Source: Glaciecola sp964621345
GTDB taxonomy: Bacteria; Pseudomonadota; Gammaproteobacteria; Enterobacterales; Alteromonadaceae
Direction: 5' to 3'
NCBI GenBank assembly: GCA_964621345.1
Contig: CAZUON010000080.1
Coordinates: forward strand, 1-7,106
DNA: 7,106 nucleotides
Both the position numbers and the translations under genes were made by a program. The notes below the pieces were generated by a model, which had not been told where the DNA came from, made no database searches, and was given only the letters and a program-made list of their open reading frames with translations. Positions 1 through 5,803 of this stretch are shown here, in pieces; position 1 is the first letter of the stretch; each line of letters opens with the position of its first letter.

Positions 1-383
1 GCTGACATGTAGCCCTTTTCTTTAAGTAAGTCGGCAATGGTAGGAGACCATTCTGGGATACCATGATCAGAACCGGGCATACCAATTGTTAATAGACCCG
101 TTCGAAATGGATGTTGACCCAAAATGAAAGATGCGCGCCCCGCGGTGCAAGACTGGTGTGCGTACGCGTCGGTAAATAACGCTCCTTCTTTTGCAATGCT
201 ATCGATATGCGGCGTTTGATAGCCCATGATACCGTGATTGTAGGCACTCACATTGTGTACCCCAATATCATCACCCCAAATGACGAGAAAATTAGGTTTA
301 TCTGCTGCTTGAGCAGCGCCAATTCCCATTGCTAATGCAGCACCTGTTACTAGTCGCCTAAAATTTGATTTTATAGAAATCAC
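1..383 (-). CDS. Sulfatase (arylsulfatase-type), N-terminal part, exported; runs off the left edge
   Basis: Partial gene encoding residues 1-127 of an alkaline-phosphatase-superfamily sulfatase, which hydrolyses sulfate esters, probably in the periplasm or outside the cell. Residues 1-27 look like a signal peptide: basic start (K5, R9, R10), hydrophobic stretch about 11-24, and a likely cut after AQA or AQAA. The paired arginines in FRRLVTG make Tat export possible but do not match the full Tat consensus. Mature features: a metal-binding WGDDIG stretch (D38, D39), the TPHIDSIAKEG block (57-67) typical of the family, and the active-site signature CTAGR at 79-83, where C79 would become formylglycine. 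The signature has Ala rather than the commoner Pro at the third position. Start: GTG at 381-383, preceded by AAGGGG at 7 nt; an in-frame stop lies upstream and no in-frame ATG occurs before residue 19. Substrate cannot be told from this fragment. Confidence 0.93.
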   Translation of the reverse strand, partial: MISIKSNFRRLVTGAALAMGIGAAQAADKPNFLVIWGDDIGVHNVSAYNHGIMGYQTPHIDSIAKEGALFTDAYAHQSCTAGRASFILGQHPFRTGLLTIGMPGSDHGIPEWSPTIADLLKEKGYMS

Positions 384-390
384 CTTTATA

Positions 391-396
391 CCCCTT
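391..396 (-). promoter_or_regulatory. Ribosome binding site supporting the GTG start of the sulfatase
   Basis: On the minus strand AAGGGG lies 7 nt before GTG (381-383). The spacing and purine run support GTG initiation, which a start search limited to ATG would miss, pushing the start into the signal peptide at Met19. Confidence 0.7.
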
Positions 397-418
397 GTTT
401 AAACTCATAACGTATATG

Positions 419-446
419 AGTATATGTTGTGAACACCGCCTCAAAA
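419..446 (-). promoter_or_regulatory. Candidate sigma-70-like promoter for the sulfatase gene
   Basis: Reading the minus strand, TTTTGA (441-446) and TATACT (419-424) are separated by 16 nt. The -10 box matches the TATAAT consensus at 5 of 6 positions; the -35 is weak. Transcription would begin about 30 nt before the GTG start, leaving room for the AAGGGG ribosome site. This is inferred from sequence only. Confidence 0.33.
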
Positions 447-610
447 TAGAGTTATACAATTTTAACTCAATTTCAACAAAAACTGCTGTTGTTAGTGTTT
501 AATTAATGAATTTAGTTCGCGCGCATACGGATTTAATAAATGCCTATTTATATAAGCGTGATATCGCCACAATAATTCCGCTAGTTAGCGTTTAAGGCGC
601 GATTGGTAAA

Positions 611-641
611 CGATAAGCTTGATCTAATAACAAGCTTATCG
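611..641. repeat. Perfect 11-bp inverted repeat with 9-nt spacer
   Basis: CGATAAGCTTG (611-621) and its exact reverse complement CAAGCTTATCG (631-641) flank the 9-nt spacer ATCTAATAA. Neither side has a T-run long enough for a convincing intrinsic terminator: the rightward side continues GCATATTTG and the leftward side TTTACC. It may be an operator for a dimeric regulator of one or both divergent genes, or an RNA hairpin in a transcript I have not identified. The symmetry is directly visible; the role is a guess. Confidence 0.6.
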
Positions 642-698
642 CATATTTGTGCTTTGTGATAAAACAAGTATAACTGCCACTTAATCAAGGCTTTTTTC

Positions 699-719
699 AC
701 ATCGCTGCCGCGATGTTTT
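699..719 (+). terminator. Terminator-like hairpin upstream of the moxR promoter
   Basis: ACATCGC (699-705) and GCGATGT (710-716) form a perfect 7-bp stem closed by the tetraloop TGCC and followed by TTTTCTT on the plus strand. The shape fits a short Rho-independent terminator for rightward transcription; leftward there is only an A-run after the stem, so it would not work in that direction. No rightward gene lies upstream in the window, so it may insulate the moxR operon from read-through or end a small untranslated RNA. Confidence 0.4.
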
Positions 720-720
720 C

Positions 721-751
721 TTAACAATGTTTTGGTGCGGTCTGTTATTGT
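721..751 (+). promoter_or_regulatory. Candidate promoter of the moxR-bat operon
   Basis: TTAACA (721-726) resembles a -35 box (5 of 6 to TTGACA), and TATTGT (746-751) resembles a -10 box preceded by the extended element TGT (743-745). The 19-nt spacer is longer than usual, which the extended -10 may offset. Transcription would begin near 758, giving a leader of about 60 nt before the moxR start at 821. It sits directly after the hairpin at 699-719. Confidence 0.38.
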
Positions 752-820
752 ATGGGGCACTAAAAGAAAAGTAGTAAATCAAGTGTAAACCATAATGACT
801 TTGAATCTTTAGGAGAGAAA

Positions 821-1810
821 ATGAGTACCCGTGAGCACATTTTGGCCTTACAAGAGCGAATGGCAGCTAGCATTGTTGGGCAAACAACTATTATAGAGCG
901 ATTAATCATGGGCTTGCTAGCGAACGGTAATCTGCTCATTGAAGGACTTCCGGGCCTTGCCAAAACCCGTGCAATTAAAGCGTTAGCCAAAAATATGGAT
1001 AGCCAATTTAGCCGAGTTCAATTTACTCCTGACCTATTACCGTCTGATATCACCGGTTCTCAGGTGTATCATCAGAATGCGCAAGGAGGCGAGTTTACGT
1101 TCGATAAGGGCCCTATTTTTGCAAACATAGTGCTAGCCGATGAAATTAACCGAGCACCTGCAAAAGTACAGTCGGCATTGCTTGAGGCGATGGAAGAAAG
1201 ACAGGTCACGGTCGCAGGTGAGTCTCACGCCATGGAGTCTTTGTTCATGGTACTTGCTACGCAAAACCCAGTAGAACAAGAAGGCACTTATCCTTTGCCT
1301 GAAGCCCAACTAGATAGATTCTTGATGCATGTGGTTATTGATTACCCAAGTGTTGAAGACGAAGTGAAAGTGATTGAACTGGTGCGTGCTGAAGAACAGT
1401 TGAGTTTAGATTCTGCGCAACAACAAAAAGTACACCACGAAGCCACCCGTACGCCACAAGACGCAATATTTGCTGCGCGAAAAGAAATTGCAGCGGTAAC
1501 AGTCGATAGCACTATCAATCGTTATATTGCAGATATTGTTTATGCAACACGTACACCAGAAAAATACGACGAACAATTAGCATCATGGATAGAGATTGGT
1601 GCATCCCCAAGGGCTTCAATTGCATTTGATAAATGCGCACGCGTAAATGCATGGATGAAGGGTCGTGACCATGTACTTCCAGAAGATGTGCGCGCCATAG
1701 CGGTGAATGTATTGAGCCACCGCTTAGCATTGAGCTATCAAGCGCAAGGGGAGGGGCTTGATGCGAAAGCGGTCATCAGCCGTATTATTGAACTTGTTGC
1801 AATTGCTTAA
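821..1810 (+). CDS. moxR: MoxR-family AAA+ ATPase
   Basis: Cytosolic 329-residue ATPase, full length for the MoxR family, which is thought to use ATP hydrolysis to remodel or activate VWA-domain partners. Visible in order: Walker A GLPGLAKT (42-49, K48 and T49 binding phosphate); a GSQVY segment near 79-83 typical of the family; Walker B IVLADEIN (103-110, catalytic D107 E108); LLEAMEERQVT (120-130); sensor 1 in ATQNP (N149); EGTYPLPEAQLDRF with probable arginine finger R167; and sensor 2 GASPRAS (260-266, R264) in the C-terminal lid domain. All key residues are intact. Start ATG is preceded by AGGAG (811-815) at 5 nt. It is the first gene of the operon, and the DUF58 gene follows after 15 nt. 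The family call is firm; the actual client is inferred from the neighbours. Confidence 0.96.
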   Translation: MSTREHILALQERMAASIVGQTTIIERLIMGLLANGNLLIEGLPGLAKTRAIKALAKNMDSQFSRVQFTPDLLPSDITGSQVYHQNAQGGEFTFDKGPIFANIVLADEINRAPAKVQSALLEAMEERQVTVAGESHAMESLFMVLATQNPVEQEGTYPLPEAQLDRFLMHVVIDYPSVEDEVKVIELVRAEEQLSLDSAQQQKVHHEATRTPQDAIFAARKEIAAVTVDSTINRYIADIVYATRTPEKYDEQLASWIEIGASPRASIAFDKCARVNAWMKGRDHVLPEDVRAIAVNVLSHRLALSYQAQGEGLDAKAVISRIIELVAIA

Positions 1811-1825
1811 ATCTAGGGCAAAATT

Positions 1826-2770
1826 ATGGCCTCAAGCACACAGAATACGCAACTAGACCCGCGCATTTATTGCAGTTTTAAGGACTTAAAGCTTTTCCAA
1901 TCGCGTGCCCGAAAAGTGAATTTTTTGCCTAAGCAAAAAAGCAAAAGCGTGCTCAGTGGTCAGCATCAGTCGCGTATTCGTGGAAGAGGTTTGAGTTTTG
2001 AAGAGCTGCGCAACTACCGCGTTGGTGACGATATTCGTACCATAGATTGGCGGGTCACCGCACGAACGGGCAAGCCGCATGTGCGTGTTTATGCCGAAGA
2101 AAAAGATCGCAGCGCGCTGTTGATTATTGACCAGCGTATTAATATGTTTTTTGGCTCACAACTCAATATGAAATCGGTGACTGCTGCTCAAGCCGCGGTT
2201 ATTTGTGCTTATCGTATTTTGGCTCAGGGTGACCGTGTTGGGGCGGTATTGTTCAACGACGAAAAAATCCAATCATTCAAACCCAGTAAAAAACCGCAAG
2301 CCTTAGAAAAACTGGTTAAATCCATAAGTGATTATAACCAAGCGCTCAATTGTAATCGTCATATTGCTAAACAAACGCGTCATCTTAATGAACCATTGGA
2401 GCGTGCCACTCATCTTGTCAGTCATGACCAGCTCATCATCGTGATCAGTGACTTTGATACAGTTGATGAGCAAACAGAGCGCCAGCTTAGTCAAATGGCA
2501 GCGCACAATGACGTTATCCTTTATCTGGTGCGCGATCCAATAGTTGAGACACTGCCAGATGATCTCAAGCTTGCTATCAGCAATGGTGAAAAGCAACTTA
2601 ACCTCGACACCAGTCGAGCAGAAATTAAACAAGGGCTGCAATCCGCATTTTCCGAGCGAGAGCAAAAAATTCGTAATTGGCAAAATCGCTTTGGTTTAAC
2701 GGTTATCGAGTTATCAACTCATGAAGATACCTTACAACAATTTCATCAAGCCTTTGCGATAGAGAGATAG
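1826..2770 (+). CDS. DUF58 family protein (VWA-like, MoxR partner)
   Basis: Soluble 314-residue protein with no membrane segment or signal peptide, so probably cytosolic. The DUF58 core signature is clear: GRGLSFEELRNYRVGDDIR (53-71) followed by TIDWRVTARTGKPHVRVYAE (72-91). After it comes a VWA-like Rossmann fold: strand LLIID (98-102), DQRINMFFGS where a MIDAS would sit, GDRVGAVLFND (135-145) and IIVISDFD (204-211). The MIDAS pattern D-x-S-x-S is reduced to D102 alone (D-Q-R-I-N), so metal-dependent binding as in integrin-type VWA domains is unlikely; this loss is common in DUF58 proteins as far as I recall. Start ATG has AGGG (1815-1818) 7 nt upstream. Next to moxR it is the usual second gene of such operons and a likely MoxR partner. 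Its biochemical activity is unknown. Confidence 0.93.
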   Translation: MASSTQNTQLDPRIYCSFKDLKLFQSRARKVNFLPKQKSKSVLSGQHQSRIRGRGLSFEELRNYRVGDDIRTIDWRVTARTGKPHVRVYAEEKDRSALLIIDQRINMFFGSQLNMKSVTAAQAAVICAYRILAQGDRVGAVLFNDEKIQSFKPSKKPQALEKLVKSISDYNQALNCNRHIAKQTRHLNEPLERATHLVSHDQLIIVISDFDTVDEQTERQLSQMAAHNDVILYLVRDPIVETLPDDLKLAISNGEKQLNLDTSRAEIKQGLQSAFSEREQKIRNWQNRFGLTVIELSTHEDTLQQFHQAFAIER

Positions 2771-2772
2771 CG

Positions 2773-3240
2773 ATGACTGAGGCAGAATTAGAAGGGCTCG
2801 AACTCTATGAGGTAATGGCTTTAATGGCTGACCTAGCCGCAGGTGAGTCAATTTCCATGTGGCCGAGTACTTGGGGCTGGGGAGCTTTGCTTGTTATATC
2901 AGTTTTGATTGTATTAGGTGGTTGGTGTTGGCGTAGACAAACAGAGCGTAAACTCCAACATCGCTTTACTGCGGTGCAAGCTATTGAGTCTTTGGACGAC
3001 CATTGTTCAATTTTAGCAATAAGCGCAGTGTTAAAACGGTGTGCCTTGCACGATTTTGAGCGTCAACAGATTGCCTCTCTCACGGGTCAACAATGGCAAA
3101 AATTCTTAAATAAGCATGCGCCCAGTGGTGTTAAATTTGATGATTTTAATGCCCTACACTATGGCCCAAATTCAAGTGATATTAAGCGTATTAAAGAGAA
3201 TGCAATTGTTTGGTTACGCGGCTACAGGGTGTCATCATGA
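2773..3240 (+). CDS. DUF4381 family small membrane protein
   Basis: Protein of 155 residues with a short acidic N-terminus (about 1-28), the motif MWPSTWGWG (29-37), one transmembrane helix (about 36-53) ended by W-R-R, and a soluble helical C-terminal domain. By the positive-inside rule the C-terminal domain should be cytosolic. Family-like marks are the Trp-rich entry into the helix, the AVLKRCALHDFERQQIASL segment (85-103) and LTGQQWQKFL (103-112). No enzyme motif is visible. It starts 2 nt after the DUF58 stop, and its own TGA overlaps the batA start in ATGA (3237-3240), so it is co-expressed with the VWA proteins. DUF4381 proteins are regularly found at this operon position and may help assemble or anchor the membrane Bat complex; that role is inference. 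Confidence 0.88.
   Translation: MTEAELEGLELYEVMALMADLAAGESISMWPSTWGWGALLVISVLIVLGGWCWRRQTERKLQHRFTAVQAIESLDDHCSILAISAVLKRCALHDFERQQIASLTGQQWQKFLNKHAPSGVKFDDFNALHYGPNSSDIKRIKENAIVWLRGYRVSS
3226..3229 (+). promoter_or_regulatory. Ribosome binding site deciding the batA start
   Basis: AGGG lies 7 nt before ATG 3237. It supports that start over the in-frame TTG at 3210, which would add nine residues, lies inside the previous gene and has no comparable purine run. Confidence 0.6.
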
Positions 3241-4223
3241 TTGTATTTAAAATGCCATGGCTACTGACTCTGCTTATTTTACCTGCTCTTTTGTATTGGG
3301 TATTACCGAGCTTTAAACAAAAGGCGTTGGCAATTCGAATACCATTTTTTGATTTGGTAGCCAAAGCCAGTGGTGTAAGCGTTGAACGCGGAGTGCGCGT
3401 ATATAAAAAGCCGACATTCGACATCGTGTTAAGTTTGCTCATTTGGTTATGCTTAGTGACTGCGCTAGCCCAGCCTATTCAGTTAGCGGAGTCAAAAACG
3501 AGTACTATTATCAGTCGCGACATCATGCTGGCCATTGACCTGTCGGGTTCGATGGAAGAGTCCGACTTTCCTAGTCCTGAAACGAACAAAATTGCTCGAC
3601 TTGATGCGGTGAAACAAGTTGTGGGTGAGTTTATTGATAATAGGCAAAACGACCGAGTAGGCTTAATTGTGTTTGGTACAAAAGCGTATTTACAGGTACC
3701 TTTTACTCAGGATTTAGCTAGCACAAAACAGATTTTATTCGACTCAAGCGCTGCTATGGCAGGTCCTCATACTGCGATTGGAGATGCAATTGGCCTTGCT
3801 ATTAAAACGTTCGAAAACTCTAACATCGAAGAAAAAGTGCTAATACTTCTCACCGACGGTGCTGACACCGGCTCGCGAATGTCGCCGCTGAATGCCGCGT
3901 ATATTGCCAAAGAAGAAGGGCTCACCGTTTACACCATAGGCATTGGTGATGAACAAGGCGACGGACAATATCGGGTTGACTTTAAAACTTTACGAGAGAT
4001 AGCAAGAATAACAGATGGCCGCTTTTATGCGGCAACCGACAGTGAAAAATTGACCGACATTTATACACAAATTGACCAGGTCGCCCAGGCTAGAGTGGAG
4101 GCGCAACAAAGCCAAGCGCAAACACCTTTATTGCACATTCCGCTTATTATCGCCGCATGCTTGCTACTGCTTGGTTTATTGACGCAATTATTGCGAACTC
4201 ACAAGCCGGAGCAAGCATTATGA
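3237..4223 (+). CDS. batA: BatA: inner-membrane VWA-domain protein with intact MIDAS
   Basis: Protein of 328 residues from ATG 3237. Membrane helices lie at about 7-23, 62-79 and 301-319, bracketing a VWA domain (about 94-285), the standard BatA layout; the VWA domain is expected on the cytosolic face, where MoxR could reach it. The metal site is complete: DLSGSM (D101, S103, S105), the threonine of HTAIGDAI (T179) and the aspartate of LLTDGAD (D207). Other family blocks are NDRVGLIVFGTKAYLQVPFT (138-157) and VYTIGIGDEQG (231-241). It overlaps the DUF4381 stop and the batB start by 4 nt each, so translation is probably coupled. Bat proteins have been linked to aerotolerance and envelope stress in other bacteria; the ligand is unknown. 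It carries the only intact MIDAS among the VWA-like proteins here. Confidence 0.95.
   Translation: MIVFKMPWLLTLLILPALLYWVLPSFKQKALAIRIPFFDLVAKASGVSVERGVRVYKKPTFDIVLSLLIWLCLVTALAQPIQLAESKTSTIISRDIMLAIDLSGSMEESDFPSPETNKIARLDAVKQVVGEFIDNRQNDRVGLIVFGTKAYLQVPFTQDLASTKQILFDSSAAMAGPHTAIGDAIGLAIKTFENSNIEEKVLILLTDGADTGSRMSPLNAAYIAKEEGLTVYTIGIGDEQGDGQYRVDFKTLREIARITDGRFYAATDSEKLTDIYTQIDQVAQARVEAQQSQAQTPLLHIPLIIAACLLLLGLLTQLLRTHKPEQAL
4208..4211 (+). promoter_or_regulatory. Ribosome binding site deciding the batB start
   Basis: GGAG lies 8 nt before ATG 4220. It supports that start over the upstream in-frame ATG 4157, which would add 21 residues read out of frame through the last membrane helix of batA. 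Confidence 0.55.
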
Positions 4224-5803
4224 TTGATTTACACTTTTTACGCCCTTGGGTGTTGTTATTATTGCCAATTGCAGCGGCTTGCTACTGGCTGTTAAGAGCA
4301 AAAGACCAAGAACCAAAACAAGCACAGTCTTTGGTAGCCTCGCATCTGGCTAATGCATTAACGCCAAAACAGCGGTTGGTTGATAAATTAAAACCTATTG
4401 ATTTAATCGCATTGTTAACGGCCTTTGTAATCGTTGCGGCATCCGGCCCCGCTTGGTACAAGCTTCCGAACTCTCAAACTGCGCCTCCAATTGCAATCGT
4501 GTTAAAAGTCACTGATGCCATGCTGGTGAATGATTTATCGCCAAGTCGTTTGCAACGGGCTAAACAAAAAATAAATGATTTACTGCTTTATCGTTCGTCT
4601 GCAAAAACTGCATTGTTTGCATATGCACAAACATCTCATCGGGTATTGCCTTTAACTGAAGACCAGCAAGTATTTGCGCCATTTTTAGGCGCACTAAGCC
4701 CAGATGTAATGCCTGCGGGAGGGGCATATCAGGCTGACGATGCTGCGGATGCTGTCGCGATGGCAAACAAAGAACTGTCTGATACGGGCGGCACGATTAT
4801 TGTACTTGCTGATGATTTCTCGCGGGTGCAAGTTGAAAAATTAAATAAGCAGAATATTTCGTTTGTATGGTGGCAATTTGCCACGTCCAAAGGCGGCGTC
4901 ATTATTGATGAAAAAAGTAATAATATTGTTGATAACAATGGCTCAGGCTTAGTCAAACCGAACTCTGCAACCATGGGTAGCTTAACCACGGTTGACTACG
5001 TCGATGTCAGTATTAACAACAGCGACATAGTCGCGATAGACGCGTTAACTCAACAAAATCGACAAGCGCATTTAGCAAAAGACGATAATGTCCCGTATGC
5101 GGATATGGCGTGGTATTTCACTTGGCCGGCTCTTATTTTATGCGCGTTTTGGTACAGAAAAGGCTGGACCTCATCACGGCGAACACAACTTAGTGGTGTT
5201 GTAATGGTACTATGCGTTACGGTTTTGTTTTCAGCCGTTCCTCCCGCACAGGCAAGTGTGAAGGACTGGTTTTTAACCCCAGATCAGCAAGGCATGATTG
5301 CCTATAACAATAATAATTTTGAGCAAGCTGCAACATTATTTACAGACCCTTACTGGCAAGCACGCTCTTTATATGAAATGGGTAAGTATGTTCAAGCGGC
5401 ACAAATTTTTGCTACTTTTGGAACGGCCGATGGCTTTTATAATCGTGGCAATGCCTTACTTAAATCTCAAGATTACTTGGGCGCTGTAAATGCTTATAAG
5501 TACGCGTTAGAGATGGAAGCAAGCCATGAACAGGCAAATCAAAATTTAGTGATTGCAGAAAAGGCACTGGAGCTTGTATTAGCGATGGATGGTAATGTTG
5601 ATTTAGAACAGAGCGTTATGATTGATGTTGACGCCGACAAAATATCTGAACGCGCAGACGGTGAAGGTCAAGATTATGTTGTGGATACAGAGCTTGACAC
5701 CGAAACAAAAGAAGCGTGGATGCGTAGCGTAGATTCGCAAATGAGTGACTTCCTAAGTGCTAAATTCAATAACGAGGTTAATCGTCAGGAGCAACAACAA
5801 TGA
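4220..5803 (+). CDS. batB: BatB-BatC fusion: membrane VWA-like domain plus TPR domain
   Basis: Protein of 527 residues starting at MIDLHFLRPW, the usual BatB N-terminus, with ATG overlapping the batA stop. Helices at about 11-25 and 62-78 precede a VWA-like domain (about 90-225); helices at about 297-311 and 325-343 follow. Family blocks are LSPSRLQRAKQKINDLL (106-122), the ALFAYAQTSHRVLPLTEDQ stretch (131-149) and ALSPDVMP (158-165). The MIDAS is degenerate: KVTDAM (96-101) replaces DxSxS, and LADD (196-199) replaces TDG. Residues 355-450 hold two to three TPR-like units (AYNNNNFEQAATLF, ARSLYEMGKYVQAAQIF, RGNALLKSQDYLGAVNAYKYAL), equivalent to a separate BatC, probably periplasmic. An acidic linker (about 464-498) leads to the EAWMRSVDSQMSDFLSAKF tail (498-516), a conserved ending of fused BatB/C proteins. 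The domain call is firm; function is inferred. Confidence 0.92.
   Translation: MIDLHFLRPWVLLLLPIAAACYWLLRAKDQEPKQAQSLVASHLANALTPKQRLVDKLKPIDLIALLTAFVIVAASGPAWYKLPNSQTAPPIAIVLKVTDAMLVNDLSPSRLQRAKQKINDLLLYRSSAKTALFAYAQTSHRVLPLTEDQQVFAPFLGALSPDVMPAGGAYQADDAADAVAMANKELSDTGGTIIVLADDFSRVQVEKLNKQNISFVWWQFATSKGGVIIDEKSNNIVDNNGSGLVKPNSATMGSLTTVDYVDVSINNSDIVAIDALTQQNRQAHLAKDDNVPYADMAWYFTWPALILCAFWYRKGWTSSRRTQLSGVVMVLCVTVLFSAVPPAQASVKDWFLTPDQQGMIAYNNNNFEQAATLFTDPYWQARSLYEMGKYVQAAQIFATFGTADGFYNRGNALLKSQDYLGAVNAYKYALEMEASHEQANQNLVIAEKALELVLAMDGNVDLEQSVMIDVDADKISERADGEGQDYVVDTELDTETKEAWMRSVDSQMSDFLSAKFNNEVNRQEQQQ

Larger units (their letters stand above)
384..820. other. Divergent intergenic region (437 bp) between sulfatase and moxR
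   Basis: AT-rich non-coding spacer with head-to-head genes on either side. It holds a candidate minus-strand promoter (419-446), a perfect 11-bp inverted repeat (611-641), a terminator-like hairpin pointing rightward (699-719) and a candidate plus-strand promoter (721-751). The longest tempting small reading frame (506-595, 29 codons) has no ribosome site and is not called. I see no tRNA, transposon end or CRISPR. Roughly 447-610 shows nothing else I can name. Confidence 0.7.

Noticed and set aside
397..404. GTTTAAAC palindrome, also at 7046-7053, considered as flanking repeats of an inserted segment
   Set aside because: Only 8 bp, AT-rich and self-complementary; no longer flanking identity or target duplication, so coincidence is the simplest reading.
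506..595. Small plus-strand reading frame of 29 codons starting ATG in the intergenic region
   Set aside because: No ribosome binding site upstream, no recognisable features, and the length is expected by chance in AT-rich spacer.
589..612. CGTTTA / TAAACG inverted repeat as part of an attenuator with the 611-641 repeat
   Set aside because: Six base pairs over a 12-nt loop, sharing only two bases with the larger repeat; not a convincing pair of exclusive structures.
2303..2683. 126-codon minus-strand open frame inside the DUF58 gene
   Set aside because: Lies wholly opposite a clearly coding gene, has no protein-family features and is best explained as a shadow frame.
3210..3236. Upstream TTG start for batA
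   Set aside because: The ATG at 3237 overlaps the preceding stop as ATGA, has AGGG at 7 nt and gives the normal BatA N-terminus; the extension MVTRLQGVI adds nothing family-like.
4157..4219. Upstream ATG start for batB
   Set aside because: It reads the batA C-terminal helix out of frame; ATG 4220 gives the standard N-terminus and repeats the ATGA junction of the neighbouring genes.
4729..4989. 86-codon minus-strand open frame inside batB
   Set aside because: Low-complexity Ser/Ala/Thr-rich antisense translation of a firm coding gene, with no domain or start context.
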